From contig NZ_FOCX01000003.1 of the NCBI RefSeq assembly GCF_900110215.1, forward strand, positions 124,001 through 188,000: a stretch of DNA of 64,000 nucleotides. Reading direction: 5' to 3'. Made by a program: the position numbers and the translations under genes. Origin of the DNA: Halorientalis persicus (GTDB taxonomy: Archaea > Halobacteriota > Halobacteria > Halobacteriales > Haloarculaceae). Below, in pieces: positions 44,881-52,599 of the stretch. The stretch's first letter is position 1; each line of letters begins with the position of its first letter. The notes beneath the pieces are model-generated. The model was not told the origin of the DNA and ran no database searches. It saw only the letters and a list, made by a program, of their open reading frames with translations.

Positions 44881-45771
44881 ATGGTGCGCGCACTTCTGGA
44901 CGTCGACGACCTGACCGGCGACGAACTGACGACGGTTCTCGACCGGGCCGCAGAGCTGAAGGCGGCCGACGACGGCCGGCAACCGCTGGTCGATCAGACG
45001 CTGGGTATGATCTTCGAGAAACCATCGACCCGGACGCGGGTCTCCTTCGAGACCGGGATGACACAGCTCGGGGGCCACGCCATCTTCCTGGGGCCGGACG
45101 ACATCCACCTCGGGCACGGTGAGCCGATCAAGGACACGGCCCGCGCGGTCTCGCGGTACGTCGATTTCATCATGGCGCGGGTGTTCGATCACGCGGACGT
45201 GGTGGAACTGGGCGAGTTCGCTACCGTCCCGGTGATAAACGGGTTGACCGACGACGCCCACCCCTGCCAGACGCTGGCGGATCTGCTGACGATCCGCGAG
45301 CGGTTCGGCGGGTTCGACGTGGACGTGGCCTGGGTCGGCGACGGCAACAACGTCGCCCAGTCGTTCGTCCTCGGCGCGGCGATGGCCGGTATCGACCTGA
45401 CCGTCGCCACGCCCGAGGGCTACGGCATCGACGACGACGTGCTAAAGCGGGCGGCGGGACTCGGCAGCGAACCCGAGACCACCCACGACCCCGAGGCGGC
45501 CGTCGAAGACGCCGATGTGGTCTACACCGACGTGTGGGTGAGCATGGGTCAGGAAGACCGGCGCGAGCAGAAACTGGCCGACTTCGAGGGGTTCCAGGTG
45601 ACCACCGACCTGCTCGGGGACCGGCCGCTGATGCACTGCCTGCCAGCCCATCGCGGCGAGGAGGTCACGGACGAAGCGCTGGAGAGCGAGAATTCGATCG
45701 TCTGGGATCAGGCGGAGAATCGGATGCACGCCCAGAACGGCCTGCTGGTGTGGCTTGGTGAGCAAGCGTAG
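44881..45771 (+). CDS. argF: Ornithine carbamoyltransferase
   Basis: A 296-residue transferase that makes citrulline. The carbamoyl-phosphate loop FEKPSTRTRVSFE is at residues 45-57, HPCQTLADLLTI and the ornithine loop VWVSMGQE follow, then MHCLPAHRGEEV. It ends NRMHAQNGLLVWLGEQA. The DNA for this last stretch, from 45712, is repeated twice more downstream, with each extra copy ending in its own stop. The enzyme itself is intact. Last gene of the arginine operon. Confidence 0.94.
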   Translation: MVRALLDVDDLTGDELTTVLDRAAELKAADDGRQPLVDQTLGMIFEKPSTRTRVSFETGMTQLGGHAIFLGPDDIHLGHGEPIKDTARAVSRYVDFIMARVFDHADVVELGEFATVPVINGLTDDAHPCQTLADLLTIRERFGGFDVDVAWVGDGNNVAQSFVLGAAMAGIDLTVATPEGYGIDDDVLKRAAGLGSEPETTHDPEAAVEDADVVYTDVWVSMGQEDRREQKLADFEGFQVTTDLLGDRPLMHCLPAHRGEEVTDEALESENSIVWDQAENRMHAQNGLLVWLGEQA

Positions 45772-46080
45772 CAGCGGCCACGAACGGAGTGAGTGGCCGC
45801 TTTTTCGCCCACGTTTTTGCGGCGAGTGGTGCGCGCAGCGCACCCGAGGCGGAAAAAGGTGGAGGCGGAGAACCGGATGCACGCCCAGAACGGGCTGTTG
45901 GTGTGGCTGTCCGAGCAAGGATAGCATCGGCCACGAGCGGAGCGAGTGGCCGCTTTTTCGCCCACGTTTTTCAAGGAGTGGTCGCGCGAAGCGCGACCCG
46001 ACGCAGAAAAAGGTGGAGGTGGCGAACCGGATGCACGCCCAGAACGGCCTGCTGGTGTGGCTTGGTGAGCAAGCGTAGCA
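45712..46080 (+). repeat. Threefold argF 3'-end repeat with two palindromic elements
   Basis: Three 62-bp copies of the argF tail lie at 45712-45773, 45865-45926 and 46019-46080. Each codes NRMHAQNGLLVWL and ends in TAG. Copies 1 and 3 differ by only a few bases; copy 2 has synonymous changes (GGGCTGTTG for GGCCTGCTG) and ends SEQG. The spacers, 45774-45864 (91 bp) and 45927-46018 (92 bp), are related palindromic elements: hairpin with arms GGCCAC/GTGGCC, TTTTTCGCCCACGTTTTT, a second hairpin (GGTGCGC-GCA-GCGCACC or GTCGCGC-GAA-GCGCGAC), then GAAAAAGGTGGAG. The layout is tail-element-tail-element-tail. Confidence 0.85.
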
Positions 46081-46357
46081 CCGGCGAGTGACTGGCGGAA
46101 ACGCCGCTTTCCCTGAATCGGTATTCGGACGTGCGGGATCGGAGCGGCCGCACTACACCAACCCACGAGACGAACAGGAGCATGAAGATGAGTTCGACGC
46201 TCGGGAGCGACACGAGGGCGACCCGTCCAGTCCAGATCAGCCAATCGAGTGCGCCGGCCGCCGTGAGTACGAAGAGTGCGACGGGAACGGGCCCCGGTGC
46301 AGGGATGTCGGTTACCCGCGGGACCATGCCGCCAGTTCGTGTCGAACGGATCATCAA
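45971..46357 (-). CDS. Two-helix membrane protein with a tail read from antisense argF repeat
   Basis: A frame of 128 codons. Residues 1-75 are plausible protein: a short N-terminus, then helices VPVALFVLTAAGALDWLIW and VELIFMLLFVSWVGVV and a basic end. From 46080 on, the frame runs through antisense of the third argF tail and its palindrome (LLTKPHQQAVLGVHPV), which is not natural sequence for it. The original stop seems to have been lost when the repeat arrived, so the mature C-terminus is doubtful. ATG at 46357, with another in-frame at 46327. The motif CAAACGACCGTTTGAC lies 45 bases upstream. Confidence 0.45.
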   Translation of the reverse strand: MMIRSTRTGGMVPRVTDIPAPGPVPVALFVLTAAGALDWLIWTGRVALVSLPSVELIFMLLFVSWVGVVRPLRSRTSEYRFRESGVSASHSPVLRLLTKPHQQAVLGVHPVRHLHLFLRRVALRATTP

Positions 46358-46559
46358 TCTGGCGTCCCAGCCCGTCGATGGGCGGATCGGGGATCGAGAC
46401 TCAAACGACCGTTTGACTCTCCGGTAGCACTGTTATCCCGCGGTGCCAAGGAACGAGTGGGTGGCCCACCACCCGCACACCACCCTGCCTGCCCCTGCGG
46501 CCCCGCTGCCCTCCCGCCCCGTCTCTCATGGAGGAGTTCCGGGGACACGCTCTCCGTTT

Positions 46560-46784
46560 TCACTCGTGATCGCTCGCGGTCGTCTCGACGTCCACCTCCG
46601 GGTGGAACACGTCCTCGACCGGACACTCGAAGAACGCGGCGAGTTTGAACACGAGTTCGACGGAGGGGTCGTACCTGTTGCCCTCGACGGCATTTATGGT
46701 CTGGCGCGTGACGCCGACGTGTTCGGCCAGTTCGCGCTGGCTCAGTCCGTACCGTTCCCGGTACGCCTGCAGTGAGTTTTTCAT
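46560..46784 (-). CDS. XRE-family transcription regulator
   Basis: A 74-residue single-domain HTH protein, MKNSLQAYRERYGLSQRELA then EHVGVTRQTINAVEGNRYDP: helices 2 and 3 are complete and QRELAEHVGVTRQTINAVE is the classical XRE pattern. The C-terminus PVEDVFHPEVDVETTASDHE is acidic. Such regulators commonly follow a DUF2178 membrane gene, as here (overlap with the previous gene), and likely control their own operon through the dyads at 47305-47369. Confidence 0.85.
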   Translation of the reverse strand: MKNSLQAYRERYGLSQRELAEHVGVTRQTINAVEGNRYDPSVELVFKLAAFFECPVEDVFHPEVDVETTASDHE

Positions 46785-47182
46785 GCTGATCGCTTCCGTC
46801 CCAGCGCGAACGCGAGCGCCCCGTAGGTGAGGTACAACACCGCGACGAACAGTGCGATAGCCACGCTCCAGAGTGGCCACTCGAAGATACCGAGCCCCCA
46901 CGCGACCGTCAGCGCGGGGAACACGCCCGCGGAGGCCCAGCCGAAGATGGCGAGTGTCCAGTTCGCGGCGTCCCGGGAGATGGCCTCGTCCCGTTCGTCG
47001 AAGACGGGGACCTCGGCGGTCGCCTGGAGCCCCACTGCGCCCGCCAGCGCGACCGCGTAGACGCCGACGGCGACGAACGGCCGGTTCAGCACCGTAAACG
47101 CCGCGAGGCCGAGGCCGGAGACGGCCGCCAGGCCCGCGACCGCCGAGCGAATCCGACCGGCGCGCTCGAACACTCCCGTCAC
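46781..47182 (-). CDS. DUF2178-like membrane protein
   Basis: A 133-residue protein with four helices arranged in two pairs, separated by a loop with the conserved EVPVFDERDEAISRDAANWT, a mark of the DUF2178 family, whose members are paired with XRE regulators. Start is GTG at 47182, overlapping the stop of the 36-residue ORF upstream (GTGA). Possibly a membrane signal partner of the regulator; no activity is known. Confidence 0.75.
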   Translation of the reverse strand: MTGVFERAGRIRSAVAGLAAVSGLGLAAFTVLNRPFVAVGVYAVALAGAVGLQATAEVPVFDERDEAISRDAANWTLAIFGWASAGVFPALTVAWGLGIFEWPLWSVAIALFVAVLYLTYGALAFALGRKRSA

Positions 47183-47289
47183 GTCTCGATCCCCCGGACC
47201 AGTCGTCGAAACCGGATCGGTACAGCGCCGAACGGGAGGTCAGCGCCGATCTGTGCGTTCGCGTCGCGGGTTCGCCGTGTTCGTTCCAT
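47179..47289 (-). CDS. 36-residue basic ORF opening the DUF2178-XRE operon
   Basis: A 36-codon frame beginning MERTRRTRDANAQIGADLPF and rich in Arg. The ATG lies about 30 bases after CTCTTTACG within the promoter dyad, so it would be the leaderless first cistron, and its TGA overlaps the DUF2178 GTG start. Translational coupling supports it; no family is recognised. Confidence 0.4.
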   Translation of the reverse strand: MERTRRTRDANAQIGADLPFGAVPIRFRRLVRGIET

Positions 47290-47304
47290 GCGTGCCACCT
47301 CGTC

Positions 47305-47369
47305 AAACGCTCTTGTCGTAAAGAGCGTTTTACAGTAAAACACATTTGACGTAGTAAAATAAGTTTTAC
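47305..47369 (-). promoter_or_regulatory. Promoter with three operator-like dyads
   Basis: Three inverted repeats lie in 65 bases upstream of the DUF2178-XRE operon: 47305-47330 (perfect arms AAACGCTCTT/AAGAGCGTTT, six-base centre), 47327-47341 (GTTTTACAGTAAAAC, perfect) and 47354-47369 (GTAAAATAAGTTTTAC). The last two share GTAAAA/TTTTAC half-sites. The first overlaps the likely TATA box. They are the natural candidates for binding by the XRE protein of this operon. Confidence 0.55.
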
Positions 47370-47509
47370 GCCCCGTGGGTTAGACGGGCCTGAACGGCAG
47401 TACAGTCGGTCTCTGGGTCGATTGCCGGCGTCGCGTTCGACGCCGCATCCGTAGGGCCGCGTTCCTGCCGCGCCGTCTCGCTTTTGCACTCGGGTGCCGA
47501 CGCACTACC

Positions 47510-47953
47510 ATGGCGACGATCACGGAGACGTACATCGAGAACAGGGAGCGGATCCAGCCCAACGACACCAACAACTACGGGGCCGCACACGGCGGCAACA
47601 TCATGCGGTGGATGGACGAGGTCGGTGCGCTGAGCGCGATGCGACACGCCGGCGAGGCGTGTGTCACCGCCCACGTCAGCGATCTCAACTTCGAGCGCCC
47701 GGTGCCGCAGGGCGACACCTGCGTCGTCACCGCTTACGCCTACGCGACCGGGCGAACGAGCGTCCGCGTCCGGTTGCAGGCGTTCCACGAAGCGCCCCGA
47801 ACCGGGGAGCGCGAGCAGACAACCGACTCCTACTTCGTCTTCGTCGCGGTCGACGAGGCGGGCGATCCGACGCCGGTCCCCGAACTCACCGCCGAGACCG
47901 AGCGCGGCGAACGCCTGCGGGAGACGGCTCTCGCCGACGAGTCCAGCGAGTAG
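47510..47953 (+). CDS. Acyl-CoA thioesterase, hotdog fold
   Basis: A 147-residue protein of the YciA/BACH-type thioesterase family. NYGAAHGGNIMRWMDEVGAL carries the conserved Asn-His-Gly-Gly and catalytic Asp, AHVSDLNFERPVPQGD the second half. It hydrolyses acyl-CoA to free acid and CoA. Full length, ATG at 47510. Convergent with radA, with a palindromic element between. Confidence 0.88.
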   Translation: MATITETYIENRERIQPNDTNNYGAAHGGNIMRWMDEVGALSAMRHAGEACVTAHVSDLNFERPVPQGDTCVVTAYAYATGRTSVRVRLQAFHEAPRTGEREQTTDSYFVFVAVDEAGDPTPVPELTAETERGERLRETALADESSE

Positions 47954-48014
47954 GGAAGACCGGCGAGGTGCGGTTGCGGTTCCGGTGCTGTACGGTCACC
48001 ACACCGCGTCGTAC

Positions 48015-48107
48015 CGAGCGCGCGCCGGCGGCGCGCGCTCGGCCTTTTTCCCCAAGTTTTTGCGCAGGGGGGTGCGCCCCGCGCACCCCCCTGACGGAAA
48101 AAGTGGG
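48015..48107. repeat. Composite palindromic element (copy D)
   Basis: Hairpin 48015-48041 (arms CGAGCGCGCGCC/GGCGCGCGCTCG), then CCTTTTTCCCCAAGTTTTT, hairpin 48065-48093 (arms CAGGGGGGTGCG/CGCACCCCCCTG plus centre) and GGAAAAAGTGGG. Same order and spacer sequence as the elements at 1420 and 45774. It fills the space between two convergent stop codons and its T runs could serve as terminators on both strands. Confidence 0.7.
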
Positions 48108-48110
48108 CGG

Positions 48111-49148
48111 TTACTCGTCCATCAGGCCGCCTTCCTCGACGCGCATGACGCCCTCACCGTCGGGGAGGTTGGGGGCGTCGACGAGTTTGACGATCCGCTT
48201 GTCGCCCTTGGATTTCCGGAGGTAGATGCGGAACGTGGAGGTGTGGCCCAGGATGTTGCCCCCGATGGGCTGGGTAGGGTCGCCGAAGAACGAATCGGGG
48301 TTGGAGGCGACCTGGTTGGTGACGACGACGGCGGTGTTGTTGAGGTCGCCGACGCGCATCAGGTCGTGGAGGTGCTTGTTGAGCTTCTGCTGGCGCTCGG
48401 CGAGTTCGCCACGACCGACGTACTCGGCGCGGAAGTGCGCGGTCAGGGAGTCGACACAGAGCAGGCGGACGGGGAACTCGTCGTCCTGGCTCTCGCTGGC
48501 GATCTCCTTCGCTTTCTCCGCGAGCAGGATCTGGTGGTTTGAGTTGAACGCCTTCGCGACGTGGATGTTGTCGAGGAACCGCTCGACCAGTACCTCCAGG
48601 TCGTCCTCGTTATCGACACTGGCGTCTTCCATCCCGAACAGTTCCATCGTGTCCTGGAGTACGTCGTCGTCGTGTCCGCGGACCATCTGGTCGATCCGCT
48701 CGGGGCGGAAGGTGTCCTCGCTGTCGACGAAGATCGCACTGCCTTCGAGGCCGCCGTGTTCCTTGGGGAGCTGGACGTTGACCGCGAGCTGGTGGGTGAC
48801 CTGGGACTTCCCGGCCCCGAACTCGCCGTACACCTCGGTGATCGACTGGGTCTCGACGCCGCCGCCGAGCAACTCGTCGACCTCCTCGACGCCCCAGGTG
48901 AGCTTCCCGATCTGTTCACGGCGTTCCAGAACTGCGGCACCGGACTCGAAGCCGCCGATGTCGGCGGCCTCGCGGGCGGCCTGGATGATGTCGGCGGCGC
49001 TCGATTCGCCGATGTCGGCGGTGTTGGACAGCTCCCCGGGGCTGGCGACCGCGATACCCTGATAGCCGTCGAATCCGTTCTCTTTCAGCTTCTCCGCTGT
49101 CGCCGGTCCCACACCCGGCAGCTCTTCGAGGTCTTCGTTCGTTGCCAT
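48111..49148 (-). CDS. radA: DNA repair and recombination protein RadA
   Basis: A 345-residue archaeal RecA/Rad51 recombinase. The N-terminal helix-hairpin-helix domain is [20 protein letters not shown]; Walker A is GEFGAGKSQ, Walker B is [15 protein letters not shown] with the [16 protein letters not shown] helix, and DNA-binding loop 2 includes [19 protein letters not shown]. Forms filaments for strand exchange. No intein is present. ATG at 49148; TATA-like CATAAAC on the other strand lies 29 bases upstream. Confidence 0.96.
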   Translation of the reverse strand: MATNEDLEELPGVGPATAEKLKENGFDGYQGIAVASPGELSNTADIGESSAADIIQAAREAADIGGFESGAAVLERREQIGKLTWGVEEVDELLGGGVETQSITEVYGEFGAGKSQVTHQLAVNVQLPKEHGGLEGSAIFVDSEDTFRPERIDQMVRGHDDDVLQDTMELFGMEDASVDNEDDLEVLVERFLDNIHVAKAFNSNHQILLAEKAKEIASESQDDEFPVRLLCVDSLTAHFRAEYVGRGELAERQQKLNKHLHDLMRVGDLNNTAVVVTNQVASNPDSFFGDPTQPIGGNILGHTSTFRIYLRKSKGDKRIVKLVDAPNLPDGEGVMRVEEGGLMDE

Positions 49149-49341
49149 ACGCTGCCCTTCTGCCCCCTCCCACATAAACCCCCGTTAACACCGTGGTGAA
49201 AGTGAAACTGCCGGCCTGCGGCGGGTCGATCTCGACTCCTGTCCGAGGGCTTAACTATCAGATGCTGTGGGGGTAATTCGCATAGCAATTGCAATCTTTA
49301 TATATGAGTGTCCGTTGATACTCTCCAACGGGGGATTCGGT

Positions 49342-50013
49342 GTGGAATTTACAGTATACACGATACCGCTGTGGATCGTCGCGGTCGTCGGGACCGGCCT
49401 GGCGGCGCTGACGGGGTACAATCACGAACAGAAGGGCGCGTACGAACTGTTTGCCGTGTTCATCGGGGCCGTGTTCTGGGCTGGCGGATACGCCATGGAG
49501 ATGAGTTCCCAGCCCGGACAGACGGCGATTTTCTGGTACAAGATCCACTTCATCGGGAGCGCGATCGTGCCGACGGCGATCCTGCTTCTGGCGTTTCGGT
49601 TCACCGGCCGGGACGACCTGATCAACGCCCGGAACGTGGCCGCGCTGGCCGTGATCCCGGTCGTGACGACCGTGATGATCGTCGTGAGCCACGGGCTCTG
49701 GGTGGCAGGTCCCTTCCTGGCGAACAGCGAGAGCGCGATACTCCCGCTGACCTACCAGTTCGGGCCGTGGTTCCCGCTCTACGCGTACTACTCGCTGGGG
49801 ATCGCGGTGGCCGCGATCGCGCTGTTCGGGCAGGCGGTGCTCGATCGCCTCGACGAAGGGGTCATAAACACGAGCACGGCGTTTCTGGTCGCCACGATTT
49901 TGCCGACGGTCGGCACCGGCATCTACGTGATCGGGGGCACGACGATCGACTACGGTCCCTTCGGCTTCCTGGTCTCGGGGGTCTGTATCATGGCCGCGAT
50001 GTTTTACCTCTAA
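49342..50013 (+). CDS. Orphan 7TM sensor domain (histidine-kinase N-terminal type)
   Basis: A protein of 223 residues made only of about seven membrane helices, of the N-terminal 7TM type found at the front of haloarchaeal histidine kinases (IFWYKIHFIGSAIVPTAILL is the typical centre). No kinase, PAS or GAF domain follows; the frame ends at a stop and a convergent gene begins. GTG at 49342 is preferred, as the TATA box TTTATATA at 49295-49302 lies inside the longer frame that begins at 49267. It may be a truncated kinase or a partner of the kinase at 50746. Confidence 0.7.
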   Translation: MEFTVYTIPLWIVAVVGTGLAALTGYNHEQKGAYELFAVFIGAVFWAGGYAMEMSSQPGQTAIFWYKIHFIGSAIVPTAILLLAFRFTGRDDLINARNVAALAVIPVVTTVMIVVSHGLWVAGPFLANSESAILPLTYQFGPWFPLYAYYSLGIAVAAIALFGQAVLDRLDEGVINTSTAFLVATILPTVGTGIYVIGGTTIDYGPFGFLVSGVCIMAAMFYL

Positions 50014-50642
50014 TCCCAGGGGTGACCGCTGGCTGACTCGGGCCAGAGCGGATACCAGTAGCTTTCGTCGTCCTCCACGTCGAGTTCGCCGTCGAGGACG
50101 CTCGCGAGTTTGAACTCGGTCGTGTCGTCGCGCTCGTGCTCGCCCGCCGGCGCGAACGGGTAGTACGCGCCCCGTCGGAACGAGTACACCCAGTACAACG
50201 GGCGGTCGGCGGTGTCGCCGGCGAGCGCGGTCTCGGTCCGTTCGAAGGCGAAGAGTGCCGCGAGGAGTCGGGAGCCGTAGCCCCGTTCGACGAGGGTGTC
50301 GGCGGCGAAGTGGAGGCTCGTCAGGAGGTCTTCCACGTCGTCGTCTTCGAGGACGATCCAGTCGTAGCCGTGCCGATCCGCGCGGAACGCCGCGGCGGTG
50401 CCGGTCTCGGCCTCGCCGGCGTCGAGGATGGCCGCGACCTCGTCGACGGCGTCGGTGAAGTCCGCGCTGTCGACGCTGGAAAAACAGAGTGCAGCGACGC
50501 CCGCCGACTCGAACCCCAGATCGGCCGCCATCGTGACGTAGGCGGTGCTCATCCCGAACAGGTCTTCGGGGTCGGCCGGCCGGGTGGCGGCGGCTTCGGC
50601 CTCGGTCCCGAGGACCCGCCGGAGTCGGTCGAACAGTCCCAT
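50010..50642 (-). CDS. PspA-associated protein PspAB-like
   Basis: A 210-residue soluble acidic protein, start MGLFDRLRRVLGTEAEAAAT. The sequence (STAYVTMAADLGFESAGVAA, then DYDWIVLEDDDVEDLLTSLH-like segment and LLAALFAFER) agrees with the haloarchaeal PspAB family, which occurs next to htpX and is associated with PspA membrane-stress systems. htpX lies 2.7 kb downstream in the same direction. The family identity is from memory and should be checked by profile search. It overlaps the convergent 7TM gene by four bases. Confidence 0.6.
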   Translation of the reverse strand: MGLFDRLRRVLGTEAEAAATRPADPEDLFGMSTAYVTMAADLGFESAGVAALCFSSVDSADFTDAVDEVAAILDAGEAETGTAAAFRADRHGYDWIVLEDDDVEDLLTSLHFAADTLVERGYGSRLLAALFAFERTETALAGDTADRPLYWVYSFRRGAYYPFAPAGEHERDDTTEFKLASVLDGELDVEDDESYWYPLWPESASGHPWD

Positions 50643-50745
50643 ACCCACACCGTGGGAGCGGACGCTCTTGGCTCTGCTCACTGTCGTTTCGACTGTCGTT
50701 TCTCGACCCGGATTTAAGCCCCGTCAGTGCCGGAGTGTTGACACC

Positions 50746-52596
50746 ATGGCTGTCCAGAGCGTGCCGGCAGTGACGGCGCTGTCCGTGTCCAGTGCCGTCG
50801 CGTTCGCGGCCGTCGCGGTCTGGGTCACTCGCCGTCGCCCGGGGGCCGGGGCACACTGGTTCGCGGCGACGCTCGGATTGCTGGCCGTCGGAGCGGTCGG
50901 GTCCGGCGTGGCCTACTATCTGGTGGGGACGGTCAGCCTGGCCACGGGCATCTACCCCCTGATCGTCGTCGTGATGCCGGTCGTGTGGGCCCGCTTTGCC
51001 TTCGAGTACTACGGCCTCTTCGAGTTCACCTCCCGGCGGCGGACGGTGGCGCTGATTTCGCCCGCCGTCGTCGCCGCGCTGGCCGGCACGTGGGTGGGGC
51101 TCGTCGAGGCTGGTTTCTTCCAGACCGTCTCGGAAACCTTCGCACTCAGTGTCTACAGCGGCTACGTCGCGATGCACTTCTACTCGGCGACCGTCCTGCT
51201 CGTCGCGGTCGGCCTGCTCGTCCGGACGGGGCTACGCCGGGATCACCTCGGGCCGTCGCTGGGGGCCGCGCTGGCGCTGATCGTCGTCGCGCCCTGGGTC
51301 GGGAACTTCATCCACGGCGCGCTCCGGGTCACCGACACCTCCGTGCCGGGCGTCGCCGACGAGATGGTCCGTGCCGGCGCGATCGCCATCGGTGCCGTCG
51401 CCGCCGTCGCCGCCGTTGCCCGGTACCGCCTGTTCGAGGGGTTGCCCGCGGCCGGGACCATCGGTCCCGAGACCGTCCTCGAAGAGATGGACGACCTCGT
51501 GATCGTCACCGACAGCACCGGGCGGGTCGTCCGGCTCAACGAACGGGCGCGCCAGACGTTCGCCGACGACGGCGAACCCGTCGGTCGGACCGCCGACGAC
51601 GTGCTGGGGACCTCGGTCGACGCCCTGGCCGACCGGGACGGCGTGCGCCTCGACACCGCTACCGGTCCCCGCCAGTTCGACCCGTCGGTGTCCGAACTCA
51701 CCAACGAGCAGGGCCACTGCATCGGACACACGCTCGTCCTCCGCGACGTGACCGAGCGGTACACCCGCCGCCAGCGGCTCTCGGTGCTCAACCGCGTCCT
51801 GCGGCACAACCTCCGCAACGAGACCGCGACCATCGTCACCCGCGCGGAGGTGATCGCCGAACGGGTCGACGACGACGTCGCCGAGATCGCCGACGAGGTC
51901 GTCGACACTGCACTGTCGATCGCCGAGACCGGCGACAAGGCCCGCCGGATCGAGCGGATGATGGCCGTCCCAGTGACCCCCGATCCCCGGACCGACGTGA
52001 CCAGGATCGTACAGGATGCCGTCGACACGATCCGGGAGGAGACGGGCTGTGACATCTCCCGGTCGGCCCCCGACACCGTCGTCGCTCGGGCCGACCACCG
52101 TGTCCTCCACCCCGTCATCGAAGATCTCGTCGAAAACGCCGTCGAACATGGTTCGACGGGCCCTCGGTCGCAGGCTCCCGATGACGCCGTGGAGCACGAC
52201 GAGTCGGCCGACCCGACCGTCGACGTGTCCGTCACCGTCGACCCCAAGGCCGATCTCCCGGTCGAGATCACCGTCACCGACGAGGGCCCCGGCATCCCCG
52301 AGTCCGAGCGCTCGCCGGTCGTCGCCGGCGACGAGGCCCCGCTCGAACACGGGAGCGGCCTGGGGCTCTGGGGCGTCAAGTGGGGTGTCACCCGAATGGG
52401 CGGCTCGCTCAGCTTCGAGGACAACGAACCCCACGGGACGATCGTTCGCGTCCGCATCCCGACGCCCGCCGATACGGACGACGCGGCGGCCGTCGACGAG
52501 GCGGCCGCGGCGACCGAAGTCCCGCCACGGACGCCGCCGGCAGTTCCGCCCGGTACCATCCGCGACCTGGACACCTCGACGGGCGGATCGCCGTAG
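50746..52596 (+). CDS. Membrane histidine kinase (7TM-PAS-kinase)
   Basis: A 616-residue sensor kinase. Residues 1-230 hold seven helices of the N-terminal 7TM type, related in layout to the orphan protein at 49342. A PAS-like domain (about 245-340, MDDLVIVTDSTGRVVRLNER) follows, then the H-box RVLRHNLRNETATIV and an ATPase domain with DLVENAVEHGS, TDEGPGIPESE and HGSGLGLWGVKWG. A 20-residue acidic insertion (GPRSQAPDDAVEHDESADP) splits the ATPase after the N box. The C-terminus is an Ala/Pro-rich tail. GATTTAAG is 30 bases before the ATG. No receiver gene is adjacent. Confidence 0.88.
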   Translation: MAVQSVPAVTALSVSSAVAFAAVAVWVTRRRPGAGAHWFAATLGLLAVGAVGSGVAYYLVGTVSLATGIYPLIVVVMPVVWARFAFEYYGLFEFTSRRRTVALISPAVVAALAGTWVGLVEAGFFQTVSETFALSVYSGYVAMHFYSATVLLVAVGLLVRTGLRRDHLGPSLGAALALIVVAPWVGNFIHGALRVTDTSVPGVADEMVRAGAIAIGAVAAVAAVARYRLFEGLPAAGTIGPETVLEEMDDLVIVTDSTGRVVRLNERARQTFADDGEPVGRTADDVLGTSVDALADRDGVRLDTATGPRQFDPSVSELTNEQGHCIGHTLVLRDVTERYTRRQRLSVLNRVLRHNLRNETATIVTRAEVIAERVDDDVAEIADEVVDTALSIAETGDKARRIERMMAVPVTPDPRTDVTRIVQDAVDTIREETGCDISRSAPDTVVARADHRVLHPVIEDLVENAVEHGSTGPRSQAPDDAVEHDESADPTVDVSVTVDPKADLPVEITVTDEGPGIPESERSPVVAGDEAPLEHGSGLGLWGVKWGVTRMGGSLSFEDNEPHGTIVRVRIPTPADTDDAAAVDEAAAATEVPPRTPPAVPPGTIRDLDTSTGGSP

Positions 52597-52599
52597 CTC

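Noticed and set aside
45712-46080. CRISPR-like array (repeats and spacers)
   Set aside because: The repeats are the end of argF and the spacers are related to each other; there are only three units and no cas genes.
45755-46091. Frames through the argF repeat region coding peptides such as GHERSEWPLFRPRF
   Set aside because: They are translations of the palindromic element and of the argF tail, not genes; similar peptides come from every copy of the element.
46440-46559. Regulatory element in the C-rich stretch upstream of the XRE gene stop
   Set aside because: Only low-complexity C/G runs were seen; no dyad, promoter or ORF could be supported.
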